From Desulfobacterales bacterium (GTDB taxonomy: Bacteria > Desulfobacterota > Desulfobacteria > Desulfobacterales > JAFDCJ01): DNA of 6,260 nt. The stretch is from NCBI GenBank assembly GCA_029939875.1, contig JAOZSC010000166.1, forward strand, positions 1 through 6,260, in the 5' to 3' direction. Positions within the stretch are counted from its first letter, which is position 1. The number at the start of each line of letters is the position of its first letter. Under the pieces are notes generated by a model. It had not been told where the DNA came from. It did not search any database and saw nothing but the letters and a program-made list of their open reading frames with translations. Of the stretch, positions 1-6,197 are shown piece after piece. A program made the translations under genes and the position numbers.

Positions 1-8
1 CAAACAAA

Positions 9-43
9 CCCTCGAATCCTTGACCCCTTGAGCCCCTGAACCC
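9..43 (-). repeat. Degenerate 8-bp tandem repeat, left copy
   Basis: On the + strand four consecutive 8-mers can be read: TCGAATCC (12-19), TTGACCCC (20-27), TTGAGCCC (28-35) and CTGAACCC (36-43), preceded by CCC from what may be another unit. The consensus is about TTGAACCC, or GGGTTCAA on the minus strand. The same 8-bp period and consensus recur in the opposite orientation at 6137-6168. No reading frame is evident here. The function is unknown; it may be a dispersed intergenic repeat family of this genome. The tract may continue to the left of the window. Confidence 0.6.
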
Positions 44-86
44 TTTACTCCAATTAAATTGGATAAGAACCAAAGGTTGAAATATT

Positions 87-686
87 ATGGGTTACTATCC
101 CTCATCGATTCAGGTGTTGATAAAAAACATATCCAGGCTGCCGGGCATCGGGGAAAAGACCGCTGAGCGCCTGGCCATGCATATCCTGCGCAGCCCCCGA
201 CGGCAAGCCGAGGAACTGGCCCAAAGTATCCTGACGGTCAAAGATAAAGTAAGATTTTGTCGGCGGTGCTTTGCGCTCAGCGACGATGAGCTGTGTCACA
301 TATGCAGGGACCCGGCCCGGGATTCATCGACGCTGTGCGTTGTAGAGCAGCCGGCGGACATGATTGCCGTGGAAAAAGCCGGGGCCTTTCGCGGCCGGTA
401 TCACGTATTGTCAGGCGCACTTTCGCCCATGAACGGCATCGGTCCGGAGAACATTCGAATCCGGGAACTGCTGGAGCGGGTAAAAAGTGGCGGAATCAAG
501 GAAGTGGTGCTGGCCACCGGCACCAATGTGGAGGGGGAGACGACCGCCTCATACATCGCCAAGCTGCTCGAACCCCACGCGGTAAAGGTATCGCGTATTG
601 CATCCGGGGTTCCCATGGGAGGCGATCTCAAATACGTGGACCAGGTAACCCTGAAAAGAGCCATGGAGACCCGTCATGCCCTCTGA
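87..686 (+). CDS. recR: Recombination mediator protein RecR
   Basis: RecR acts in the cytoplasm with RecO (and RecF) to load RecA on gapped single-stranded DNA during recombinational repair. The 199-residue product has the usual family length and domain order. A helix-hairpin-helix lies at residues 9-30 (LPGIGEKTAERLA). A four-cysteine zinc finger follows (C58, C61, C70, C73). A Toprim domain spans about 80-175, starting at LCVVEQPADM with E87 and including the SGALSPMNGIGP segment. The C-terminal GVPMGGDLKYVDQVTL segment is typical. The start ATG has a modest AAAGG (72-76) ten bases upstream. A small palindrome, CCAATT-A-AATTGG (50-62), lies in the leader and may be chance. In many bacteria recR follows dnaX and ybaB; if so here they lie outside the window, with the repeat tract between. 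The identification is secure. Confidence 0.97.
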   Translation: MGYYPSSIQVLIKNISRLPGIGEKTAERLAMHILRSPRRQAEELAQSILTVKDKVRFCRRCFALSDDELCHICRDPARDSSTLCVVEQPADMIAVEKAGAFRGRYHVLSGALSPMNGIGPENIRIRELLERVKSGGIKEVVLATGTNVEGETTASYIAKLLEPHAVKVSRIASGVPMGGDLKYVDQVTLKRAMETRHAL

Positions 687-1083
687 CGGCTGTGAGACCG
701 CACAGCTTTTTTTCTGCCGCCGGTGCGGTGACTGCTGTAAAGGATACGGGGGAACATACGTAACCGGGCAGGATATTGAAGCCATCTGCCGGTATATCGG
801 CGCAGAGCCCCGGGACTTTATCGCCCGCTATTGCAACTTGTCCGGCGAAAGATCGGTGCTCGCCCAAAGAGCGGACGGATACTGCATTTTCTGGGATCAG
901 CTGTGTACTATTCATCCGGTCAGACCACGCATGTGCCGGGCATGGCCGTTTATCGAAAGCATTCTGGTGGATCCGGAAAACTGGCGGATCATGGGCAACA
1001 GCTGCCCGGGGATTCGCACGGACATCCCGCTGCAGCAGGTTGAAGAAAGTGTGCGCCGAATACTTTCGAAGCAACACGGATGA
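676..1083 (+). CDS. YkgJ-family cysteine-cluster (zinc/iron-chelating) protein
   Basis: The 135-residue product belongs to the YkgJ / putative zinc- or iron-chelating domain family (PF03692 type), whose biochemical role is not firmly known. The family signature is complete: an N-terminal FFCRRCGDCCKG with C14, C17, C20 and C21, then YCIFWD with C70, then C77 in CTIHPVRPRMCRAWPF with C87, and finally C110 in NSCPGI. No signal peptide or membrane segment is seen, so it is probably cytoplasmic. Its ATG lies inside the recR 3' end, giving an 11-bp overlap in a different frame. A GGAG at 665-668, seven bases upstream, serves as ribosome binding site. Co-transcription and probable translational coupling with recR are inferred. 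Whether it binds Zn or an Fe-S cluster cannot be told from sequence. The family call is strong; the function is open. Confidence 0.9.
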   Translation: MPSDGCETAQLFFCRRCGDCCKGYGGTYVTGQDIEAICRYIGAEPRDFIARYCNLSGERSVLAQRADGYCIFWDQLCTIHPVRPRMCRAWPFIESILVDPENWRIMGNSCPGIRTDIPLQQVEESVRRILSKQHG

Positions 1084-1092
1084 ACGGCCGGA

Positions 1093-1374
1093 TCAGGGTT
1101 GCACCCACCTGTCGGCATCCATGACCCGATAGACGGTTTTTGCTTTGGAATCCGAAATTATCTGCAACAGGATGTTGTTTTTTATCAGGGTGTTCAGTCC
1201 GTCGGTCAACATCTGCTCGGTACCGTTCCAGATCTTTAGCAAATTTTCAGTCGAAATATCCTGGTCCGAATCTGCCAGGCCGCAACACAGCAGGTAAATG
1301 GAAACCTGCTCCACCGTGAGGCCCATGTTAAAAATTTTTTGACTCATGAGCGGCGATTTTTGAGACGATGTCAT
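1093..1374 (-). CDS. Small conserved-looking protein, possible winged-helix fold
   Basis: I do not recognise this gene. The product is 93 residues from the chosen ATG. The pattern by eye is a helix (about 17-35, GLTVEQVSIYLLCCGLADS), a short helix (41-50), a third helix (52-68, TEQMLTDGLNTLIKNNIL) and a polar C-terminal segment (69-90) that could form two strands. That order resembles a winged-helix nucleic-acid-binding domain, but this is inference only. It has no signal peptide and no membrane segment. The ATG is preferred over an in-frame GTG at 1398 because a good AGGAG sits five bases upstream of it. The GTG would add eight residues and overlap the stop codon of the channel gene (GTGA). 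With the ATG the gap to the channel gene is 20 bp, so it is probably the last gene of the sdh transcription unit. Its stop is 9 bp from the stop of the opposing YkgJ gene. Confidence 0.65.
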   Translation of the reverse strand: MTSSQKSPLMSQKIFNMGLTVEQVSIYLLCCGLADSDQDISTENLLKIWNGTEQMLTDGLNTLIKNNILLQIISDSKAKTVYRVMDADRWVQP

Positions 1375-1379
1375 TTGTG

Positions 1380-1384
1380 CTCCT
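1380..1384 (-). promoter_or_regulatory. Ribosome binding site deciding the start of the 93-residue protein
   Basis: AGGAG on the minus strand lies five bases upstream of the ATG at 1374, inside the short gap after the channel gene stop. It supports the ATG over the upstream GTG at 1398, for which any ribosome binding site would have to lie inside the channel gene's final codons. Confidence 0.6.
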
Positions 1385-1394
1385 GACTTAGTTC

Positions 1395-2531
1395 TCACTG
1401 AATTTTATTTAAACCTTTTAAGCTGGGGGATCTGGTGGCAGCTGTTTTGGGTTCCTGCCGGATATAGATGTCGCGCTTGGGATAGGGGATTTCAATGCCG
1501 TGCTCGTCGAAAGCGGCTTTAATCCTGTCGGTGATATCCGAAACCGTATCCATGCGACGGCGCGCATCGGCGATCCACACGCGCAGCTGTAAATCCACCG
1601 AGGATTCACCGAAATTTCTCACCACCACCTTGGCCGGAGGATCGGCGGCCACCCACTTTGCGGTGGCGGCCACCTGCAAAATAATATCTTTGGCCTGCTG
1701 CACATCGGCATCATAGGCGATGCCGATATTGATCCGGACCCTGATTTTTTCGGATATGGTGGTATAGTTGATGATATCGCGCAGCATGATTTCATTGTTG
1801 GGGATGATGATGACGATATTGTCGGTGGTTTTTATCTTGGTGGCCCTCAACCCGATATCGATGACATCTCCCCAGGTGGAGCTGCCTGCCGGAGCGCTCC
1901 AGACTTCAATGCGGTCTCCGACTTCAAAGGGCCGGTCAATGATGAGCAGGATACCGGCAATCAGGTTGGACAGGGTGTCCTTGGCTGCAAACCCGATGGC
2001 CACCCCGGCCACCCCGGCCCCGGCGACAAACGGCACCACGTTGACCCCCAGAGCATCTAACGCCAGGACAATGGCGGTTGCGAATATGATGATGCCGGCA
2101 AAGCGCGACAGCAGTTCGAAGATGATGTCATCGATTTTGCTTTCGGTTTGGCAGGCCACTTTTTTTTGCAGGTAGCCGACTGAAATGACGAGAAAATCCT
2201 TGACCGGCTTGGCCATCCACAGGATGATGAAAGCATGGAAGATTTTTTCCAGCAGTGCAATGCGGACCAGCTGAATCAGATAGGAGCCGGCGATCAGCAG
2301 CAATACCAGAAACAGGGCCCGGCGAATCAGTTTGAAAATCGCAGTATTGACCTGGATAAATTCATATTTTTTGATTTTTTTTTCCACCAGGTGTAAACAC
2401 TGCACCAGGATAAACCAGGTGATCAGAAAAAAGGCCAGCACCAGCACAATCTTTTCGATCATGAACAGATAGGGCGGATCAGTTGGCAGCAGGGCTTGCA
2501 GTCTGGCGATAAAGGTGGACAGGGATTGCAT
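1395..2531 (-). CDS. MscS-family small-conductance mechanosensitive channel
   Basis: The product (378 residues) is an inner-membrane channel of the MscS family, which releases small solutes when membrane tension rises after hypo-osmotic shock. Hydrophobic segments lie at about 24-46, 71-90, 97-118, 141-163 and 164-198. The last is the pore-lining helix, rich in alternating Gly/Ala (FVAGAGVAGVAIGFAAKDTL), followed by the signature SNLIAGILLIIDRPFEVGDRI. A cytoplasmic beta domain follows (205-265, with IPNNEIM), then an alpha/beta domain ending in the hallmark GIEIPYP at 345-351 and a short polar tail. Residues 211-220 (WSAPAGSSTW) look like an extra loop in the beta domain. The start ATG is 3 bp after the sdhB stop. 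No clear ribosome binding site is visible, so translation may depend on coupling to sdhB. A later ATG (residue 24) would cut into the first membrane helix. The exact subfamily is not resolved. Confidence 0.92.
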   Translation of the reverse strand: MQSLSTFIARLQALLPTDPPYLFMIEKIVLVLAFFLITWFILVQCLHLVEKKIKKYEFIQVNTAIFKLIRRALFLVLLLIAGSYLIQLVRIALLEKIFHAFIILWMAKPVKDFLVISVGYLQKKVACQTESKIDDIIFELLSRFAGIIIFATAIVLALDALGVNVVPFVAGAGVAGVAIGFAAKDTLSNLIAGILLIIDRPFEVGDRIEVWSAPAGSSTWGDVIDIGLRATKIKTTDNIVIIIPNNEIMLRDIINYTTISEKIRVRINIGIAYDADVQQAKDIILQVAATAKWVAADPPAKVVVRNFGESSVDLQLRVWIADARRRMDTVSDITDRIKAAFDEHGIEIPYPKRDIYIRQEPKTAATRSPSLKGLNKIQ

Positions 2532-2534
2532 GGA

Positions 2535-3299
2535 TTATGTTTGGTCCGAAAAGAAAGCAGCCTTGAAAAATTCCCGGTTCAAGCGGGCGATATTGACAAT
2601 GGATATTTCTTTGGGGCACTCGGCCTCACATTCGCGTTCGTTGGTGCAGTTGCCAAAGCCGAGGTGATCCATGGCCTGGAGCATGTTGAGCGCCCGCCGG
2701 GCGGCCTCCGGGCGGCCCTGGGGAAGCAGCCCCAGATGCGAGATCTTGGCGCCCAGAAAGAGCATGGCGGAAGCATTCGGGCAAGCCGCCACACAGGCAC
2801 CGCACCCGATGCAGGCGGCGGCATCCATAGCCTTTTCGGCGGCCTGGTGGGCAACGGGGATGGCATTGGCATCCGGGGTGCCGCCGGTGTTCACCGAAAT
2901 AAAACCGCCGGCCTGGATAATGGTATCGAACGCTCCGCGATCCACCACCAGGTCCTTGATCACGGGGAAAGTCCGGGCCCGCCAGGGCTCGATGACAATG
3001 GTGTCGCCGTCTTTAAAATGCCGCATGTGAAGTTGGCACAGGGTGGTGCCTTTTTCAGGACCATGGGCACGACCGTTGACCACCGCCCCGCACATGCCGC
3101 AAATACCCTCCCTGCAGTCATGATCGAAAGCGATGGGATTCTGGCCCGAGAGGGTTAATTTTTCATTGATCACGTCGAGCATTTCCAGAAACGACATGTC
3201 GGTTGAAATGTCGTCGGCCGGATAGGTTTCAAGCCTGCCCTTTTCGCCGGGGCCATTTTGACGCCATATCTTCAGCGTTAGGCTGATGGTTTTGGTCAC
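2535..3299 (-). CDS. sdhB: Succinate dehydrogenase/fumarate reductase iron-sulfur subunit
   Basis: This subunit carries electrons between the flavin of SdhA and the quinone/heme site in SdhC on the cytoplasmic face of the membrane. The 254 residues hold all three cluster sites. The [2Fe-2S] ligands are C62, C67 and C70 (CREGICGMC) and C88. By comparison with the E. coli spacing, C163, C166, C169 and C228 should bind [4Fe-4S], and C173, C218 and C224 should bind [3Fe-4S]. No ligand is missing. The start is GTG at 3299, overlapping the sdhA stop as GTGA (4 bp), with AAGGAG six bases upstream. The coding region continues almost directly into the MscS-type channel gene. It could equally be named frdB: direction of catalysis cannot be read from sequence, and related Geobacter enzymes work both ways. 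Confidence 0.96.
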   Translation of the reverse strand: MTKTISLTLKIWRQNGPGEKGRLETYPADDISTDMSFLEMLDVINEKLTLSGQNPIAFDHDCREGICGMCGAVVNGRAHGPEKGTTLCQLHMRHFKDGDTIVIEPWRARTFPVIKDLVVDRGAFDTIIQAGGFISVNTGGTPDANAIPVAHQAAEKAMDAAACIGCGACVAACPNASAMLFLGAKISHLGLLPQGRPEAARRALNMLQAMDHLGFGNCTNERECEAECPKEISIVNIARLNREFFKAAFFSDQT

Positions 3300-5209
3300 T
3301 TGTAACTCCTTTGGCTAAGTTCGACGTTCTCAAAAACAAGAGGTTCCTTGTGGAGCCGGGGGTCTTGGCCATCACCGGCATATTCCCAGGCGGCCACATG
3401 GCAGAAATTCTTATCGTCACGCCGGGCTTCGTGCCCCTCGGTCTGAAAGGCTTCGTTAAAATGCCCCCCGCAGGATTCCTGACGCGCCAGCGCATCGATG
3501 ATCATCAACTCGGCAAATTCAAGAAAATCCGCCACGCGGCCGGCGTTTTCGAGGCTTTGGTTGAAATCCGTGCCTGATCCCGGCACCCTGGCGTTTTTCC
3601 AGAATTCTTCCCTGAGTTGCTGGACCTTGACACGTGCTTTGGCAAGCCCTTCGTTGTTACGCGACATGCCGCAGTACTCCCACATGATCAAGCCCAGATG
3701 CCGCTGGATATCGTCCACCGTCCGGTTGCCGTTGATGGAAAGCAGCTGGCTGATACGCGACTGCACATTTTGCTGGGACAGTTCAAAGGCCGGATGGTCG
3801 GTGGAGATTTTCGGCAATTCGGCGCCGGCCAGATATCCGCCAATGGTGTAAGGCAGAACGAAGTAGCCGTCGGCCAGTCCCTGCATCAGGGCACTGGCGC
3901 CGAGACGATTGGCCCCGTGGTCCGAGAAGTTGGCTTCCCCCAGAACAAAGAGCCCGTCAACCGTGCTCATCAGGTTGTAATCGACCCACAGTCCCCCCAT
4001 GGTGTAATGAACGGCCGGGTAGATTCTCATCGGTGCTTCGTAAGGATTTTCATCGGTGATTTTTTCGTACATCTGAAAAAGGTTGCCATATTTATTTTCA
4101 ATAACGTCTTTGCCATCCCGTTTAATAGCATCGGCAAAGTCCAGATATACTGCCAGCCCCGTTTCACCGACGCCTTTTCCCTGGTCGCACTGTTCTTTGG
4201 CGTTGCGCGAAGCCACATCCCGGGGCACCAGGTTGCCGAAGCTGGGATATTTTTCTTCCAGAAAATAGTCCCTTTCGGACTCCGGAATCTGGCCGGGGGC
4301 TCTTTTGTCCCCGGCTTTTTTCGGCACCCACACGCGGCCGTCATTTCGCAGGCTTTCGCTCATCAGGGTCAGTTTGGACTGGTAGGTGCCGTGCACGGGA
4401 ATGCAGGTGGGATGGATCTGGGTAAAGCACGGATTGGCCAAAAAGGCCCCTTTTTTATAAGCCCGGTAGATGGCGGTGGCATTGGAGGTCATGGCATTGG
4501 TCGAAAGGAAGAAGACGTTGCCGTAGCCTCCGGTGCACAGAACCACCGCATGGGCATCGTAGCGTTCGAGAGCGCCGGAGATCAGGTCGCGGACCACGAT
4601 TCCCCGGGCCTGGCCGTTGATAATCACCACATCGAGCAACTCCCGGCGCACGAACAGTTTCACCTTGCCGGCGGCCACCTGACGCGACAGTGCGCTGTAT
4701 GCTCCCAGCAGCAATTGCTGTCCGGTCTGCCCGCGGGCATAAAACGTCCGGGAGACCTGGGCGCCGCCGAACGACCGGTTGGCGAGCAAGCCGCCGTATT
4801 CCCGGGCAAAGGGGATGCCCTGGGCCACGCATTGATCAATAATATGGTTGCTGACCTGGGCCAGGCGATACACGTTGGCTTCCCTGGATCTGAAATCCCC
4901 CCCCTTGACGGTATCGTAAAACAGCCGCCAGATGCTGTCGCCGTCATTGGGATAATTCTTGGCGGCGTTGATGCCTCCCTGGGCGGCGATACTGTGGGCC
5001 CTGCGGGGACTGTCCTGGATGCAGAACGCTTTGACATTGTAACCCAGTTCAGCCAGTGAAGCAGCGGCCGAACCGCCGGCCAGTCCGGTTCCAATCACGA
5101 TGACTTCGTATTTTCGTTTGTTGGCCGGATTGACCATCTTCAACTCAAAACGATGCCGGTCCCATTTTTCCGCCAGGGGGCCTGCGGGGATTTTTGCATC
5201 AAGCGCCAT
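3296..5209 (-). CDS. sdhA: Succinate dehydrogenase/fumarate reductase flavoprotein subunit
   Basis: This is the catalytic subunit, interconverting succinate and fumarate with covalently bound FAD. The product is 637 residues. The dinucleotide-binding loop is [10 protein letters not shown] (40-49). H72 in [11 protein letters not shown] is the expected covalent flavin attachment site. The capping and active-site region includes HPT at 266-268, PRDVASR around R330 (probable proton-shuttle arginine), H401 in AVHYTMGG, and R435 in [10 protein letters not shown]. The C-terminal helical domain contains [10 protein letters not shown] (579-588). The open frame extends 22 codons further upstream to 5275, but that extension overlaps the sdhC 3' end. 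The ATG at 5209 gives the normal N-terminus ([11 protein letters not shown]) and has AAAGGA six bases upstream. It lies 28 bp after sdhC and overlaps sdhB by 4 bp. The name frdA would be equally valid. Confidence 0.97.
   Translation of the reverse strand: MALDAKIPAGPLAEKWDRHRFELKMVNPANKRKYEVIVIGTGLAGGSAAASLAELGYNVKAFCIQDSPRRAHSIAAQGGINAAKNYPNDGDSIWRLFYDTVKGGDFRSREANVYRLAQVSNHIIDQCVAQGIPFAREYGGLLANRSFGGAQVSRTFYARGQTGQQLLLGAYSALSRQVAAGKVKLFVRRELLDVVIINGQARGIVVRDLISGALERYDAHAVVLCTGGYGNVFFLSTNAMTSNATAIYRAYKKGAFLANPCFTQIHPTCIPVHGTYQSKLTLMSESLRNDGRVWVPKKAGDKRAPGQIPESERDYFLEEKYPSFGNLVPRDVASRNAKEQCDQGKGVGETGLAVYLDFADAIKRDGKDVIENKYGNLFQMYEKITDENPYEAPMRIYPAVHYTMGGLWVDYNLMSTVDGLFVLGEANFSDHGANRLGASALMQGLADGYFVLPYTIGGYLAGAELPKISTDHPAFELSQQNVQSRISQLLSINGNRTVDDIQRHLGLIMWEYCGMSRNNEGLAKARVKVQQLREEFWKNARVPGSGTDFNQSLENAGRVADFLEFAELMIIDALARQESCGGHFNEAFQTEGHEARRDDKNFCHVAAWEYAGDGQDPRLHKEPLVFENVELSQRSYK
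3306..3311 (-). promoter_or_regulatory. Ribosome binding site of sdhB
   Basis: AAGGAG on the minus strand lies six bases upstream of the GTG start at 3299, within the last codons of sdhA. It confirms the GTG as start and suggests coupled translation of sdhA and sdhB. Confidence 0.75.
4292..4321 (+). terminator. Terminator-like hairpin antisense to sdhA
   Basis: On the + strand, GCCGGGG (4292-4298) can pair perfectly with CCCCGGC (4309-4315) across a ten-base loop. Six T follow immediately (4316-4321). This is the form of an intrinsic terminator, but it reads against sdhA. On the sdhA strand the hairpin is preceded by A residues and lacks a U tract, so it should not end the sdh transcript. 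It falls in codons for about residues 296-307 (KAGDKRAPG) and may simply reflect codon choice. No antisense gene is known here. Confidence 0.35.
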
Positions 5210-5215
5210 GAGTGT

Positions 5216-5221
5216 TCCTTT
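5216..5221 (-). promoter_or_regulatory. Ribosome binding site deciding the sdhA start
   Basis: AAAGGA on the minus strand lies six bases upstream of the ATG at 5209, in the 28-bp gap after sdhC. It supports the 637-residue SdhA over the longer open frame beginning at 5275. Confidence 0.75.
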
Positions 5222-5237
5222 CAAATCAAATTTTTGC

Positions 5238-5879
5238 TTAGCCGACGGTCCACAGGAAAATCGGCAGCAGCCCAAAGCCGAATCCCACCGCCAGACTGAA
5301 CGCGATGCTCAGCACCATGATTAACGGCATGTATTTCGGATGGTTGGCGCCAATGGTCTGAAAAGCGCTCCAGAAGCCGTGGCTGACGTGTACCGCCACC
5401 ACGATCATCGCCACAACATAAATGGCAACATAAAGGGGATTGCCAAAGGTTTTTAACACGATTTGGTAGATGGTGGTCTGACCCTTGTCTACAAAGTGAA
5501 AGTTGATCAGGTGCATGACCACAAAGGCCAGTACAAGGATGCCGGTGTACGGCATGGTGGCCGAGCCGATGGTGCGTCCCCCCGCCCACTTGTTGACAGC
5601 ATAGCGTCCGGGCCGGGAACGAAAGTTCAGATAAAATAAAATGAGCCCGGTGCCGATATGAACGACGGCGAAAAACACGAGCCCCCATTCCACCACGGTA
5701 ATCAGCGGTCCAAGGGAATGCAGGTGGGCAGCATAGGAGTTGAACATGCTTTTGCCGCCGTAAATGGTAAGGTTTCCGGCCAGATGCCCGGCCAGAAAGC
5801 CGCAAAAGGCCAGGCCGGTAACGGCCATCATCAATTTTTTTCCGATGGAAGACCAGATGGTTTGCTTCAGCCAATTCAT
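5238..5879 (-). CDS. sdhC: Succinate dehydrogenase/fumarate reductase cytochrome b subunit (diheme type)
   Basis: The 213-residue membrane anchor binds two b-type hemes and the quinone, and holds SdhAB on the inner face of the membrane. Five hydrophobic helices are seen at about 15-35, 58-85, 108-130, 147-170 and 184-208. Candidate heme ligands are H32 (AGHLAGN), H74 (VVHIGTG), H123 (VMHLINF) and H164 ([10 protein letters not shown]), with spacing similar to the B. subtilis and Wolinella single-cytochrome enzymes. The fusion of both anchors into one five-helix chain marks the B-type, menaquinone-linked class. The frame stays open 29 codons further upstream to 5966, but the ATG at 5879 is chosen because of its strong GGGGGAG site and the family-like start [15 protein letters not shown]. 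It is the first gene of the leftward unit. At the position two residues before H164, where I recall Wolinella FrdC having its E-pathway glutamate, there is alanine. Confidence 0.94.
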   Translation of the reverse strand: MNWLKQTIWSSIGKKLMMAVTGLAFCGFLAGHLAGNLTIYGGKSMFNSYAAHLHSLGPLITVVEWGLVFFAVVHIGTGLILFYLNFRSRPGRYAVNKWAGGRTIGSATMPYTGILVLAFVVMHLINFHFVDKGQTTIYQIVLKTFGNPLYVAIYVVAMIVVAVHVSHGFWSAFQTIGANHPKYMPLIMVLSIAFSLAVGFGFGLLPIFLWTVG

Positions 5880-5885
5880 GCGTAT

Positions 5886-5892
5886 CTCCCCC
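5886..5892 (-). promoter_or_regulatory. Strong ribosome binding site of sdhC
   Basis: GGGGGAG on the minus strand lies six bases upstream of the ATG at 5879. It decides the start in favour of the 213-residue SdhC over the upstream in-frame ATG at 5966. A perfect inverted repeat lies only six bases further upstream. Confidence 0.75.
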
Positions 5893-5898
5893 GGGATC

Positions 5899-5921
5899 CT
5901 TGCAAAACAGCCGTTTGCAAG
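5899..5921. promoter_or_regulatory. Perfect 8-bp inverted repeat in the sdhC leader
   Basis: CTTGCAAA (5899-5906) and TTTGCAAG (5914-5921) are exact reverse complements separated by seven bases. The element sits between the candidate promoter and the ribosome binding site. It could be an operator for a dimeric regulator of sdhCAB or an RNA hairpin next to the ribosome binding site. There is no T tract after it, so a terminator is unlikely. I cannot name a regulator with this motif. Confidence 0.45.
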
Positions 5922-5934
5922 ATTCGCCGAATTA

Positions 5935-5947
5935 AGTGCCAGGCACT
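5935..5947. promoter_or_regulatory. 13-bp palindrome in the sdhC leader
   Basis: AGTGCC and GGCACT flank a single central base, giving a perfect odd palindrome. With a one-base centre it cannot form an RNA hairpin at full length, so a protein-binding site or a fragment of a dispersed palindromic repeat is more likely. Its centre is 31 bp, about three helical turns, from the centre of the inverted repeat at 5899-5921. Confidence 0.35.
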
Positions 5948-5974
5948 GCGCTGATATTAAAAACAAAAGATTTT

Positions 5975-6004
5975 ATGATTAATTATTTTCAGCCGGTCTG
6001 TCAA
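5975..6004 (-). promoter_or_regulatory. Candidate sigma-70 promoter for the sdhCAB unit
   Basis: On the minus strand a perfect TTGACA (6004-5999) is followed after 18 bases by AATCAT (5980-5975), which matches four of six bases of the -10 consensus. Transcription would start near 5968, leaving a leader of roughly 90 bases that carries both palindromes. The -35 box is strong and the -10 is weak, which would suit a promoter needing activation. The call rests on eye inspection only. Confidence 0.4.
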
Positions 6005-6136
6005 TAGAATTGTTACCTGGATTCTGTACGAGTCGGAGGTTTTCATATGCAAGGCATTGTTTTCTGTTTGGATCATCTCCCGATTAGTTGTAGTTAATGA
6101 TTGCAAAATTTCGAATTTAACAGGATTTATCTCAGA

Positions 6137-6168
6137 GGGTACAAGGGGCCCAGGATTCCAGGGTTCAA
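6137..6168 (+). repeat. Degenerate 8-bp tandem repeat, right copy
   Basis: Four consecutive 8-mers are read on the + strand: GGGTACAA (6137-6144), GGGGCCCA (6145-6152), GGATTCCA (6153-6160) and GGGTTCAA (6161-6168). The consensus GGGTTCAA is the reverse complement of the left-end tract at 12-43. The tract ends 29 bp before the ATG of the four-helix-bundle gene, in its 5' leader. Its function is unknown. From memory, similar GGGTTCAA-like runs occur near such genes in related genomes, but that was not checked. Confidence 0.6.
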
Positions 6169-6197
6169 GTGACCCGCCATGAAACAGGCGGATAAAA

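Larger units (their letters stand above)
5880..6197. other. 318-bp non-coding region between divergent sdhC and four-helix-bundle genes
   Basis: This AT-rich stretch separates divergently oriented genes. From the sdhC side it holds the sdhC ribosome binding site, an 8-bp inverted repeat (5899-5921), a 13-bp palindrome (5935-5947), a candidate sdh promoter (5975-6004) and an 8-bp tandem repeat (6137-6168). An 82-codon minus-strand frame (5957-6205) runs through it but looks spurious. No convincing rightward promoter for the four-helix-bundle gene and no RNA gene or riboswitch could be recognised by eye. Confidence 0.6.

Noticed and set aside
9..43. A CRISPR array or a satellite with true spacers.
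   Set aside because: The 8-mers are directly adjacent with no spacers, and the units are too short and degenerate for CRISPR repeats.
50..62. CCAATT-A-AATTGG palindrome in the recR leader as an operator.
   Set aside because: It is short, made mostly of A and T, and has no supporting promoter boxes. It could easily be chance.
293..763. A 156-codon + strand frame overlapping recR and ykgJ.
   Set aside because: It is a frame-shifted shadow of recR. Both overlapped genes have complete family signatures in their own frames.
2496..3158. A 220-codon + strand open frame opposite sdhB.
   Set aside because: It is a shadow of sdhB, whose cluster-binding cysteines are all present. The antisense translation looks low in complexity and unlike any family.
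3617..5059. A 480-codon open frame on the + strand opposite sdhA.
   Set aside because: It lies wholly antisense to a clear sdhA gene. Its translation has no recognisable domain, and long antisense frames are usual opposite GC-rich codon use.
5210..5275. A 22-codon N-terminal extension of SdhA.
   Set aside because: It overlaps the sdhC 3' end, has no ribosome binding site of note and does not resemble family N-termini. The ATG at 5209 has a good site and the expected start.
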